Assembly: GCA_036936605.1 (NCBI GenBank)
Contig: JAUPFV010000005.1
Span: forward strand, 47,760,742 to 47,824,741
DNA length: 64,000 bases
Source of the DNA: Limnanthes douglasii subsp. nivea
Taxonomy: Eukaryota; Streptophyta; Magnoliopsida; Brassicales; Limnanthaceae
Direction: 5' to 3'
A program made the position numbers and the translations under genes. The notes below the pieces were generated by a model, which was given only the letters and a program-made list of their open reading frames with translations, had not been told where the DNA came from and did not search any database. Positions 23,464-35,061 of this stretch are shown one piece after another (positions within the stretch are counted from its first letter, which is position 1; each line of letters begins with the position of its first letter).

Positions 23464-24795
23464 TTATTCTAGATACAACTTCAAGTGTTCAATATTCCAT
23501 GGTAGCCTTAAAAGGTGCCCGAGCCTATTCTGCAGGCGGTACGTCCCGCTCTTGATTTTTTCGACAATTTCGTAGGGTCCTTCCCAATTCGGGGCGAGCT
23601 TGCCGAGGCTCTTGTCTTTTGTGTGAAGGAAAACGCGTCGCAGAACCTTGTCTCCGATCTTAAACTTCCGACGGCGGACTTTGGATGCGTATCGACTTCT
23701 CATTAGGGTCTGGTAATGTAAAGAGTTTAAATGGGCGCGATGGCGCTTCTCTTCTATGAGGTCGAGCTCGAGTCGCCGGCTGGCGTCATTCGTCTCCTCC
23801 TGATAAGTTCCGACCCTGAAAGAAGGAAAGATGGATTCCGCGGGGGTGACCGCGTCCATACCATATACCAGAGCATAAGGCGACTCTTGGGTAGCCGCGC
23901 GGGGTGTGGTTCGGTAAGCCCATAACACTTCTTGTAATTAATCAGGCCATTTTCCGGCCTTTCCCTCGAGGTTCTTTCTGAGACCATCCAGAATGGTTCT
24001 GTTTGTTACTTCGACCTGGCCATTGGCTTGAGGATGGAACGGAGCAGAGAAGCATTGTCGGATGTTATGAGCGGTGCAGAATGCTTTCATCTCTGCGCTA
24101 TCAAACTGCGGCCCGTTATCCATGGTTAGCCTCTGCGGTACTCCGAACCGGCAACATATGTTAGCCCAGATGAACTTGATAATATCTTTGGTCTTCGTGG
24201 CAGATAAAGGTTCGGCTTCGACCCACTTGGAGAAGTAATCTACCGCCACGACGATCGTCTGCCTTCCTCCCGACGCCATTGGTAATGGTCCGACGAGGTC
24301 GATTCCCGATCGGTCAAAAGGCAGCCCTTCGGATATGGATTCTAGGGGAGACGCAGGTACGTTGATGGCGTTCCCGAACCGTTGACACGTATCACAAGTT
24401 TTTACTATGAGTCGCGCGTCTGCCGTTATTGTCGGCCAATAGAATCCCGCGAGAAAAATTCTCCTAATCAGAGCCTTATACCCACAGTGGGCCGCGTCCT
24501 CGCCATCATGTAGTTCGGACACAATTACTTGAGATTCGTGGAAGCCTAAACATCGAAGCAGAGGTCGGCTAAAAGATTTCTTGTATAGCACGTCCCCCAA
24601 AAGGACGTAGCCCCGCGCTTTATTGCGCAATTTTCGTGCCGAGGCGGTGTCATCGGGGAGCCGACCCTCAGCCAGAAAAGAGATAATACCCCGCCGCCAA
24701 TCTGAGGTTGCGACCGAAGAGATCTGGCATGCGATTTCAGGTCGGTTGTCCAACTCATGGCGTTTGACAATGGACGGGCTCTCTTGCTCTATCAC
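23464..24795 (-). pseudogene. Retrotransposon integrase
   Basis: The pol C-terminal part. The HHCC zinc finger (HDGEDAAHCGY ... CDTCQRFG) is followed by the catalytic core: Asp in VDYFSKWVEAEP, Asp in TMDNGPQF, and Glu in NGQVEVTNRTI. After a stop (TAA at about 23938) the C-terminal part continues (WAYRTTPRAATQESPYALVY, then KIGDKVLRRVF) to 23464. An in-frame TGA at about 24796 separates it from RNase H. It inserts cDNA into the host genome in active relatives. Confidence 0.88.
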
Positions 24796-26730
24796 TCATG
24801 GATAACTGCTAGAACAGGAAATTGCTGCCAAGGAATCCGCTGCCGTGTTTTCATTTCTTGGGACATGTTCATAGGTGATTTTGTCAAAAGAAGCAGCCAA
24901 AATTCTTAGAGCCGCTAGATATTGTACCAGATGTTCCTTCCGATCCTCCGCACTCCCCGAGGCTTGGTTTATTAAAAGTTGGGAGTCGCTTATGAGGCGT
25001 ACTTGTCTCGCCCCGCACACCTGTGCCAATCGCAACCCTGCCAAAGCGGCCTCATATTCTGCTTCGTTGTTTGAAGTATGAAAACCGAAACGGATGGCCT
25101 GGAGCATGCTCACGCCCGATGGAGTTACGATTTGTATCCCCGCTCCATAACCACTAACGTTCGCTCCCCCATCGGTACGGACGATCCATTCGTCCTTTGT
25201 TGTTTCTTGTGAAGGCGCCTCCTGCTCGGGTCGTTCTGAGTAGAACTCGACTAAAAAGTCGGCCAAGACCTGGCCTTTGATAGCTGTTCGGGGTTCAAAC
25301 TCGATGTCGAAGTCCCCTAGTTCTACCGACCACTTGGATATTCTCCCGGACATGTCTGGTCGTTGGAAAACATATTTAAGTGGAAATGATGTGCGAACGA
25401 CGATATGGTGAGCTTGGAAGTACGGGCGCATTTTCTGCGCCGCCGTTACTAGGGCCAGCGCCATTTTCTCCAATTTTAGGTACCGAGTTTCGGCGTCCAG
25501 CAATCTTTTGCTCACAAAGTATACCGCTATTGGAGCCGGCCCTGACTCGCTGATAAGGGCTGCGCTGACCGCATAGTCCGTGACCGCGATGTAAAGGAAA
25601 AGCGTCTCGCCCATAATAGGTTTAGTGAGGCGGTTCGGGGGCGATAGGTATTCCTTGATCCCTAAAAATGCCTCGTTACATTCGGGAGTCCAAACGAAAT
25701 TTCTCGCTTGTCGTAAGACCTGAAAAAACGGAGCGCACTTGTCAGATGATCGAGAAATGAAACGATTTAGGGCGGCTAGACGCCCGGTCAGGATCTGGAC
25801 TTCCTTAATACTTCGGGGAGGAGTCATGTCGGCTAGAGCTCGGAGCTGGATAGGGTCTGCTTCGATCCCCCTTTCACTGACGAGGAATCCCAAGAACTTC
25901 CCTGATCGGACCCCAAAAGAACATTTTTCCGGGTTTAGTTTAAGGTTTATCCCCCGTAGGTTACCAAAGGTTTCCCTGAGATCGGCCAGGTGGGACACAT
26001 CGGTCCCACTCTTAACCAACATGTCATCAATGTAAACCTCCATATTCCTCCCGATCTGATCTTCGAATGTCCTGTTGACTAGTCTTTGGTATGTCGCACC
26101 CGCATTCTTCAGCCCGAAGGGCATCACTTTGTAGTAGTATAGTCCCCGACCCGTGATGAACGTGGTATTTTCCTGGTCCGCGGAGTGTAGCTTAATTTGA
26201 TTGTAACCGGCATAAGCGTCCATAAATGACAGTAGTTTGTTACCCGACGTTAAATCCACCAGCTGGTCGATCCTCGGCATTGGGAAAGGGTCCTTCGGGC
26301 ATGCCCGGTTAAGATTGGTAAAATCTACACACATCCTCTATTTCCCGCTTTTCTTTTTGACTAGAACGGGGTTAGAAATCCATAAAGGGTATTTCGCTTC
26401 CTCGATATGCCCGATGCTGGTCATCCTCTCAACTTCCCGCAGAATTACATCTGCCTTTTCGGGGGAAAAAGCCCGACGCTTTTGAACGATTGGTCTGACA
26501 TTTCTGTTGATGGTCAACTTGTGAATCGCGAAAGATTCTGGTACCCCCGTGCAATCCCCTGAGCACCATGCAAACAAGTCTAGGTTCTCCCGGAGGAGGA
26601 TCAATAGCTGTTCCCTTAGGGTCGGTAAGAGGTTTACCCCGACCCGCAGATATTTTCCTGCCGCAAAATGATGCAACTCACACTCTTCGTCTGTTGTCAA
26701 AAGACTTGGGGCCTCCCGGGGGTCATCCAC
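24796..26730 (-). pseudogene. Retrotransposon reverse transcriptase and RNase H
   Basis: RT begins near 26730 and shows CVDFTNLNRACPKDPFPMPR, FMDAYAGYNQI, FGLKNAGATYQRLVN and the catalytic YIDDMLVKS box. RNase H follows, with TDGGANVSGYGAGI, NNEAEYEAALAGL and LISDSQLL. A TAG at 26335 replaces the Trp of the usual KKSGKWRMCVDF motif. The frame differs from that of the protease, so at least one frameshift lies near 26770. Confidence 0.88.
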
Positions 26731-26764
26731 CGGTTGTGATCCCGGGGGGGATCCCCCTTAATTG

Positions 26765-27403
26765 CTATTCGTGAGCCGGAAACATCTCTTGGTCTTTCTT
26801 TGGTGCCAATGCAGCTCGGTAACATTCCCGCGCCGCTTTCTGGCTGCTCCGGACTACTCCTACGTTGTTCCCGACCACGTACTTTACACATTGATGAATT
26901 GTAGAAGTCACAGCATGCATGCGCGATATCCAAGACCGGCCCAGAATGGCGTTGTGCGAGGCCGGCGCGTCCACTACCACAAACAAAACCGTGACCTCCT
27001 TTTTAAATGGACCGCGACCTAACTGGACCACGCCCTCGAACTCTCCTATCACGTCGGCTGCTGATCCTGTAAACCCGAAAATGGTGCGATCGGATCGCGC
27101 AATCACTGGCCGTGTTCTGAGCTTGGCAAAAGTAGACGCGAAGATGATATTGGCCGAACTCCCGGTATCTACCAAAATGCGCCGAACCTCCTCTCCCGCG
27201 ATTGCCGCCCCGATCACAATGGCATCCTCATGCGGTCCGGCTATATCCCTCATATCGTCGTCGTCGAAATGCAAAATCGGCGAGGGGGCGCTTCTGGTTT
27301 GGAAGCAAGTTCTGACTTCCAGCTGGGTGGTTAAATTGACGATGTGCCTTTTCCTAGAAGAATGCGTGACTCCCGCCATTGAATCCCCCCCGAAGATTGT
27401 CAA
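26765..27403 (-). pseudogene. Retrotransposon aspartic protease region
   Basis: RILVDTGSSANIIFAS is the DTGSS active-site loop, and HNAILGRSWI is the family ILGR motif. It follows gag in the same frame after a TAG, and ends at a stop at 26765 just before the RT frame. Confidence 0.82.
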
Positions 27404-27720
27404 GGACTAAAAAAGATCACAAAGGCCTCGCACTTTACCGACACTCTCCTCAACTTCTTCCTCAATGATTCCGATAGTGTTGCGGTTAGCTTCTGTGCCG
27501 TCGGAGTGCAAGATCGGGGAAGGGACACTTCTGGTTTTGAAGCAAGTTCGGGTCTCCAGCTGAGGGGTTAGATTGACTGTATGCCTTTTCCTGGATGAAT
27601 GCATGACTCCTGCCATAGAATCTCCCCCGAAGATGGTTAATGACTCGAAAAATTCACAAAGACCACGCACGCTATCGACGCTCTCTTCTGCCTCCTCCTC
27701 AATGATCCCGATGATGTTGC
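27270..27720 (-). repeat. Tandem duplication (about 237 bp) at the gag-protease junction
   Basis: The encoded stretch EANRNIIGIIEEEAEESVDS ... LTIFGGDSMAGVMHSSRKRH ... SVPSPILH occurs twice in succession with about 15% amino-acid change (second copy EANRNTIGIIEEEVEESVGK ...). Confidence 0.82.
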
Positions 27721-29427
27721 GATTCGCTTCGGGATCGAGGTATTCAACGGAAATGTCGAAGTGGTCGGTCACCTCCGAAATGGCCATGGTTGTCTCTGGT
27801 TTTGGCACGATAACTACTTCTTTCGAGGTCGTGCCCTGTTGTGCCTTCTTTACATATTCCAACAGGTTCCCATGCTCTATGAGCATCTGTATTTCCTTCT
27901 TCAAGGCTATGCAATCCTTCGTGTCGTGCCCGACGTCCTCGTGGTAGCGGCAATAGCGGTTATTCCTTTGCTCCCGGGGTGTCGGGATGGGAAAAGGTCT
28001 TCGGTACATCCCGCTCTTCTTGGTTTTTTCGTAGATCGATGACACACACTCCGTCAGATCCGCGAAGTAGGCGGGTCGTGTCCATTTGTTGGACATGGGT
28101 CGAGAAACCGTCTGCCCAGTTTGTTTTGGTTTCAGACCGGACGGGGTCGGAGGTTTGGTCAACACAGGTGGGCTTGGGTGTATCGTGCTAACTGGTTGGG
28201 CCGACCTGGCATAATCTGATCGGGAGCCGTGCCTTATTACGACCGACGCTTGGGCACTTTGCTGGATCTGTGCTTCCAACTCAGACGCTTCTGTTTCTTC
28301 GATTAATATCTGCTTCTCTATCTGTGCCCGAAGCGCGGAAAAAGTAAATGCTTGCTTCTTCGTCACGGCTTGCTTCATCGGCCCCAGAAGTATGCCCAAG
28401 CGAAATGTCGTTAGAGCCACATTCTCTTCGCAGTGGTCCAGGTCGGTCTTCGCATCGATGAACCGCCTGGTGTATTCTCTGAGGCTCTCCCCCAGCTTCT
28501 GCCTGCAATTCATGATAGTATCTCCGTTGGCGCGGAAACTCTTACTTCCCACGAAGTGTTGCCTGAATATCGTCCAGAAAGTTCCGAAGTTCCGAATGCA
28601 ACCCTGCGGCAGCGGTTGTACCACTTAGAAGCCCTGTCCTTGAAAGTCATAGAAAATGCTCTACACAGGAGCTTGTCATCGTTGTCGAAGCTTAGCATGA
28701 AGTTTTTGAAAGCCTCCAAATGGTTATCTGGGTCCTTTTTCCCGTCGTATTTTTCCAGCTTAGAAATGTCAAATCTCCTCGGGAGTTGTCCCGCTAATAT
28801 TTCATCGGACAAAGGGGAGGCCCTCCAGTTAACTCCGAGCTCACACGCTCCTCCCCCAAGACCCTCGGTCCTAACTCCATAGAGTCCCTCGACTCCCGGG
28901 CTGACGAATTGGCTACTGGTTCTGTAACCATGGTTCTGGCTATTCGATGGTTGCCACGGAACTGGTGGTAATATTTCCCGCTCTCCGCGACTGGCGGTAT
29001 GCATTTCTTCTTTCCCAAAGGATACCGGGGTCGGCTTATCGGTGCCGCCCTTCTTATACTGCGGAGGGTCCGCCCTGGATCCTCTAATGCGTTAGGATCG
29101 ATTCTTTTGCGTTCGTTGAACTCTTTCCCGTCGTAGGTATTCTCTGCCCGACGAATCGTCTGAGGGGTAGTCTGATGTCATGGCCCGAAGGTTCTCAGGG
29201 TCCCGACGAATCCTAGCAGCTTCTTCGTCATCGGGGAGAGAGTCTCTGTAGTACCTAACAGGTCGGGCCTCTATTCGCGGATCGTTGCCTTGGCCAGCTA
29301 TCCCCCGATCCTCCAGGATGGGCTCTTTTCCCTTTCCTTCCCGGGCTCTCTTCTCGCTCAATGCCCGCTCCCTTTCTTTTTCTAACCGAGCAATGTCCTC
29401 GAGGAGTTGCTTTCGGGTCATTATCAA
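27407..29427 (-). pseudogene. Retrotransposon gag
   Basis: N-terminal charged helix (MIMTRKQLLEDIARLEKERE), stops around 29092, then the gag core (DISKLEKYDGKKDPDNHLEAF ... AFSMTFKDRASKWYNR). A frameshift at about 28620 leads into LPQGCIRNFGTFWTIFRQHF and LREYTRRFIDAKTDL. A CCHC-like knuckle, CRYHEDVGHDTKDCIALK, lies near 27930. Forms the virus-like particle in active relatives. Confidence 0.85.
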
Positions 29428-29590
29428 AGTTGACTGCTTGTCTCATCCGCAGTGCCATTCCCGACCGGGAACTCCTGCGCCTTCCGAACCAGAGACGGCT
29501 CGGACGACTTCTCTACCGTCCCTCTCTATTGCCGCTTCGCTGTTCATCCCGAAAAATGTGATTTTCAAAGAACAAAAAATTCCTTTTCGG

Positions 29591-29630
29591 TATCCCGTGG
29601 TCGTGGGTTCGATTCCCACAGACGGTGCCA
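29591..29630 (-). promoter_or_regulatory. Primer-binding site, tRNA-Lys type, with extended complementarity
   Basis: On the minus strand, directly after the right (5') LTR and one spacer base, comes TGGCACCGTCTGTGGGAA (29630..29613), complementary to a tRNA-Lys 3' end. The match I recall continues for another 15-20 bases through the T arm and variable region (to about 29595). This is a priming site, not a tRNA gene. Confidence 0.75.
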
Positions 29631-30360
29631 ATGATGAGTCAATAGTTGTTTAGGGAATATATTTAGGATCTTGTGCCAGATGTGACTAGAGAGAGAAAGT
29701 GTAGAGAGATAAAGGAAGATTCGTAGAAATAATATTCAATGCCCCTTTTCAGGCAAGTGGGTCACCCTTTTATACTAAAATAAGGCGGACCCATTTAAGC
29801 TCTTAATGGGCCGTTCATCACATATCAATGAGGCCCCTCAACTACTTTTATCTTTGCACATTGGTCCTCGAAGGACTCTGAACACTCTATCAGCTATATC
29901 AAGTATTATTTATTGTGTTTTTACCCCTATGACTTAAATCGGCGAATTCCGCCCTTATCAATAGCCCCCCCAGTCTTCGGGAGTTTTATGAGCGGAGACT
30001 TGCTAACGGGCCATCACCAATCGTCCGATCTTTATCCAGTCTTCAGGTTCTGTCAGTTTCGCTTTCCCGACGCTTGAGGCTCCTTCATCGGTCACGTTCC
30101 CGCGCCCTCTCTTTTTGTTCTGCTGGGGTTTTCAAACCAGGCCTCCTGTGATGGGCCTGCCTCTCTTATCGATCGCGGTCACGACGGCCCATATCGAAGG
30201 TGGGTTCGTGATGTGTGGCTTAGGTCAGCCCTTGTCAGTCAGTGACCAGTACGTGTCATCAGCTAACGGGTCACCTCCCTGTCAGACTAGGTTCCTAGGG
30301 AGACTCTTCGTCTTCCCACTGCGCTTTCGTCGATTGGTATCCCCCGATCTTTCAATCTTG

Positions 30361-30371
30361 CCTATAAATAC
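30361..30371 (+). promoter_or_regulatory. TATA box of the antisense LTR gene (right copy)
   Basis: CCTATAAATACCCC, at the same place as at 19960 in the other LTR, about 120 bases before ATG 30488. Confidence 0.6.
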
Positions 30372-30487
30372 CCCAAGATCCTTGGTGTCTCTCACAGGCA
30401 TCTTAGAGAGAGAAAACGCTGTTAGACCATTTCTAGAGAGAGAGAGAAAGCTCGTCTGACCCTTCTTTATTCTGGCATGTTTGTTGT

Positions 30488-33137
30488 ATGAAACCCGGAC
30501 ATCCAACGAAAAAACCAACCAAGAAGAAAAGAAAAACCGAGTGGAGTTTTGAAGAGTGGTCCAGCATCGGAGACCGAGCAGAAGAATACCGACGTGCTGG
30601 TCTGATCTGGGGGTCTAACTCCAAACCTTTTGTTCCCGCTCCGCTTCCTCACGATCTCGTTCTCGCCACCCCGATCCCTGCTGAATCTTTCCTTGTATCC
30701 GACCCTCCGGTTTCTCCATATCCCGAGGCCAGTCTCTCCCCAGAGGCCGTTATCCTTTCTTCCAGTGGTAGTTCCTCTCATTCCCCAGTTGTTGGGTCGA
30801 GAAATCCGACCTTATCGCCCGTCAACTCGCACGCTCCCCGACCAGCTCGCAAATCCAAATTCCTGATAATGGGAGAAGACGATCCCTCTAAGCCCCCCGT
30901 AGGAGGTAATTATCCTGAAATGGTTCAACTTACGCCCTCGATTAGAGGGTATCGGATCGGTACTAACACTGCGGTCACTTTTTTAGGTTTGCCTAAACTT
31001 CAACTGACTCCCGAGGAAGTGGAAGCGGCTCATAGGGCCATGGCGGGCGGTATTGCCGATGCTTCTACTTCTCGGGTCAGAGCATCAGAACCAGACGCTG
31101 CTAACGCCCGAAGCTTTAATCAAGTTCCGACCCAAGAAGCTGGAGAGTCGGAAGTCGATGTGGCACCCGCGGAAGTCTGTGTTGCTGCCGCTGGCCACGC
31201 GGCTAACCCCCCAGATGACCCCTTGCCCGAAGCAGTCGCGGCAGCCATCACCACCAAGTATTTCAGTTGGCTTCGAACAAGGGACGTGGTTTCTCTTTTC
31301 GAAGGGAAGTACCTATACTTCCCCTAGTCCGATCATAGAGAGCTGCTGATCCGCTGGGGAATTCCCGAGTGTGTCAACGTTTGATTCCCGCTCCCCTGGG
31401 AGACCCCTGTTCACGTTAGACCCTGGGAGATTGTTGTGTTCACCGAACTGTTCAGCTGGGGGTTGTGCTTCCCCTTAGACCCTGAAATCGCGCTCTATTT
31501 CCGCACTCTCCAAATCTGTCCGTCGCAGCTGACGCCAAACGTTTGGTATACCCTAATGTCCTGCGTGATGGCTTCCCGTCTTTCAGGTCGGGTCATGCCG
31601 ATGGAGGAGTACATTGCCATGTCGGGTCTGTCCAAATCCCCAAAATCCCCATTCTTCTACTCCTCTTTTGGAAATAAGTGGAAAATTGTCAACGATTTCT
31701 TGGAAGGGGACAAATGGTGGAAGCATCGGTTCGTATTCCTGAGCGGGTGTTGGGAGAACGGTCTTCCGTACACTTCGGAGAACCCGAGGCAGCTGCTGCG
31801 GACCTGGGTCCATGATGGTACTACCTTTCCCCATTTTTTTTATTTTTTTTATATACATGTATTTACCGACCCTTTGCGTAGTGTCGAAGGACTGGCTGCA
31901 GGGGGTGAAGAAGGACTACTCGAAAGCTGCTGAGGCCACTTTCGAGGTGCTGAAAAGCTACTCCCGGAGGCACTGGGGTCGGGGCATGCACCGCACCTTC
32001 ATGGATAAAAACTTGTTCATGAGCAACCTCTGGCGTTGCTCATCCGAGGTTCTTACCATCGAACAGCTGCGGGTGCCCCCGGATTTGGACGACGTGGTTG
32101 CTCGGACCGGGCTTCCTGGGTTCATACTGTACCTGCCTAAACGCAACAAGGCGCCCAGCAAGCGTCCAAAGTCAGAGGACGAAGAGGGGGAACAGGAGGC
32201 CGTAGCCGAGGTGGTTGGTGAGCCGACCAGGATGGAGGCACCCGCGGCAGTACGACTGGATGTAAGTCAGAAACCGGCCTTGGTGCAAAAAAGGAAAAAC
32301 CGTGCTGAAACGGGGGGATCCAAGGTGAAGAAAACCAAAACTTCGAAAGAGGGTCTGGCGGTTGTTAGCGCGGGGGCGGGTACTTCAGGTCCTAAACTTC
32401 TGGATGAAGTTAGTGACGTCGGAGATCTTCCAAGGGCTGACGTGGTGTCAATTCCAGACGATCCTGAGCCCCCCGAGGCTTCAAATCCAGACGCGTCCTC
32501 GTCAAGTGGCCCAAAATTCCCGGTGCTGACAATGCTTGGTAGTCCGCACCCCTTTCCTCTTCGGAGCACTGATGGTCTAGCTTTATCGCTATATAATCTG
32601 CTTGTGCCGGCAGCCATGAAAGAGCGTCGGGCAAAGGAGCTTAGTCAACAGTTAGCCTTAGCAGAGACAAAGATTGCCAGTCTTACTGCGGAGGTGGAAA
32701 CTGCCAAGGGGGCCCAGGCGTTGGCGGAGGATCGGGTTGCTGACGCTGAACGTATTGCTACTGAGGCGAAAAAGGCCGCGGAGGAGGCGACGAAGGCGGC
32801 AAAGAAAACCGCAAAGGATGCGTTGAAGGCTTCGGAGACGGCGAAGAAAGCCACGGAAGACCGCGCCGCTGCTTTGGCACTGGAGGTCCAAAAGTTGAAA
32901 TCCTCAAACGTTGCTTACATCAACCGGTGTAGGCAGTGGTCGGATAAGGAGACTGCGGATGCCAAAGCCGCGTACGTGCTGTCACTTCACAACCGCTTCC
33001 CAGACCTCCGCCTCGGGTCGATGTGGTTAGAAGTACCAGAGAAAGACCGGCCCGAGGGAGTCGATTGCGGAGAATCCGATGATGCTGACGAAGATGAAGA
33101 GAACGAAGACGAGGATGGGGACGAAGACGGGGACTAG
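30488..33137 (+). pseudogene. Antisense gene inside the right LTR, second copy
   Basis: Exons 30488..31817 and 31882..33137, with a GT donor at 31818 and an intact AG acceptor at 31880-31881; about 861 residues if unbroken. Same domain layout as the left copy: Pro/Ser N-terminus, gypsy-type core, Lys-rich linker, Ala/Lys/Glu coiled coil, acidic tail. It lacks the early stop of the left copy (GAA here, TAA there) but has TAG at 31325 and TGA at about 31381, where the left copy has sense codons. A 12-base in-frame deletion lies in the coiled coil. Confidence 0.72.
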
Positions 33138-34849
33138 TGACACCGTTCACTCCCTTTTTTTTATTTTGTAACTATTCGGGGCCGTAGGCCCCTCTGTTGT
33201 TGTTTTGGTTGAACCTTTTTAACTCTTTTTTGGGGGTCATGGGGCCCCCTGTGACTATATATTGAATTTGCTTGGTATATCCCCTCGCACATCGTAAACC
33301 CTGCGAGCTAAGGTAAAATCGAATTTTTTTTAAAGGGTCAGTTATAAAGCATATATGTAGATTGGTAAAACCGAAAAACCTATTTAAAGTTCTGTAGGTC
33401 GATTTGTCGTCGAAAATTTTCCAGAGGGTCGGGAAAACTAATATGTAGATCGGTAAAACCGAAAAACCCATTTAAGGTTCTGTAAAACCCAAAATTCTGG
33501 TGGAGTTTCACACAACTCGCATCAAAACCTTAGAGATGTTTGCAATATGATATCGAGATATTGCACACAATTCTCAATAGTGAATACGAATTGCATGCAA
33601 TTCAAACACCTAGCATTTCGTTATTGTAATACAAAAAAATATATATGTAAATGAACAAACAAGTGTAAAAATGTTTAATTTATTGTCCACAACAATAACA
33701 ATATTACAAATCAATGTGGCCAACGAGAATTGTCCACAACACGAATTGTCTTTAAATAAGAGCATCACAAGTCCTCCTGTTATGGCCTGATTTCGAACAA
33801 TGGTCACACCTCGACTGCTTGGTTGAGGTTTCTCCTCTAGATGGGATGTATTTTTTCTTAGGCCTTCCGGAGCGTCTTTTAACGTTCGGAGGCAGAATTT
33901 CAACAAATGAAGAATCGTTAGCGCTGGACCCTTCCCCGAAATCGGTAATAACTGGTATGCTGAAAGAGTAACTTTCCCTGTAATTCTTAACCTTAAAGAA
34001 GGGCTTTATTACAGTAAAGGGATCTTGGTCCGTATACAGTATTGCCGCTAAAGCATGAGAACATGGAAAACACTCTTGTTGCCATGATCCACAATAACAT
34101 TTAAAATCCAACAGATTAACAACAACCACATGATTTGAAAAAACTTTAAACTTGGCGGTAGACGAATTACATACTACCCAAGTTCGGCACATGTCAACAT
34201 TCTGCTTTAGCTTCTTCTCATACTCGGGGACCAAATTAGTACTCAACTTAACCCCTCTTTGTATCTTCGTGAAACTTGAGTCATAAGCAAGACTCTAATC
34301 CAGTCAATAAACTCAACAATGGGTAGGCCGCGATATTTTTTGATCTGATTGTTAAAAGATTATGCCGCAGTATAAGCCATAGAGCTGTATCGTTTCCCTT
34401 TATTGTAAGCCTGCGCATACTTATCCGGGGGTAAATTAGCAAGAAAATCACTCATTCTGTCATCACCTTCACATAAAAAATCTGTTAGTATATCTTTAAA
34501 AAGCTCTCGACTAGGAGCATAAGCAAGACGATATAAGAAATTCAACATCTTTTTTTATAGTCTTTGTTAGTATGTTCCAATTTTGCTTTCAAATTCTGCA
34601 TGAGATGGAAATAACAGTACGTATGATAGCAGTTTGGATACAAGACAGAAACAACATTAACGATACCAGAATGACGGTCTGAAATAAATGTGATTTGACG
34701 CTACAACAAATATGGTTTCAAACACCCCTAAAACCACATCCAATTATCACAATCTTCAATGCTAACTATACCAAGAGCAACAGAGAATAGTCGTGGAAAA
34801 AGGCACCTTAAATGAACAATACAATAGGACTCAAACATGTAAAAAATGT

Positions 34850-35053
34850 AAACAATTCGCATGTTTTCCTCAGAGTTGTTTCAAATATAGATTGCGAATT
34901 GAGTACAGCCATAGACTGCAAATTGTTCACAGTTTTATGTCTACACTAGTCTAATTCGCATTCTCCTTTGAGAATTGTCTCCAAATCAATTTACTGCCCA
35001 ATTCGCATTCTCTCATGAGATTTGTCTGAAATATCCGGATTTCATGAGAGTTG
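34850..35053. repeat. Family A motif cluster in the transposase intron
   Basis: CAATTCGCATGTTTTCCTCA, TAATTCGCATTCTCCTTTGA and CAATTCGCATTCTCTCATGA occur with inverted half-sites (GAGAATTGT, GAGATTTGT, GAGAGTTGT). Confidence 0.82.
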
Positions 35054-35061
35054 TGTGCTAC

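Larger units (their letters stand above)
19232..33484 (-). mobile_element. Ty3/gypsy (Tat-like) LTR retrotransposon inserted in the family A MULE
   Basis: Two long, nearly identical flanks (19232 to about 23230-23400, and 29632..33484) enclose a minus-strand gag-pol (29427 to 23464) in the order gag, protease, reverse transcriptase, RNase H, integrase, which is the Ty3/gypsy order. A primer-binding site lies next to the right LTR. No chromodomain is seen after the integrase. The RT and gag style (CVDFTNLNRACPKDPFPMPR) fits the Tat branch. By eye the LTRs differ at about 2% over their first 900 bases, which suggests a fairly recent insertion. The right LTR stops short at 33484, so its U3 end and target duplication are lost. 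Gag and pol carry several stops and frameshifts. Confidence 0.88.
29632..33484 (-). repeat. Right (5') LTR, truncated at its right end
   Basis: Starts TGATGAGTCAATAG at 29632 and matches the left LTR closely to 33484. There the similarity stops in the middle of the 89-bp repeat and MULE sequence resumes. Confidence 0.88.

Noticed and set aside
29591..29630. 3' half of a tRNA-Lys gene
   Set aside because: No 5' half, no acceptor-stem partner; position and orientation next to the LTR show it is a primer-binding site.
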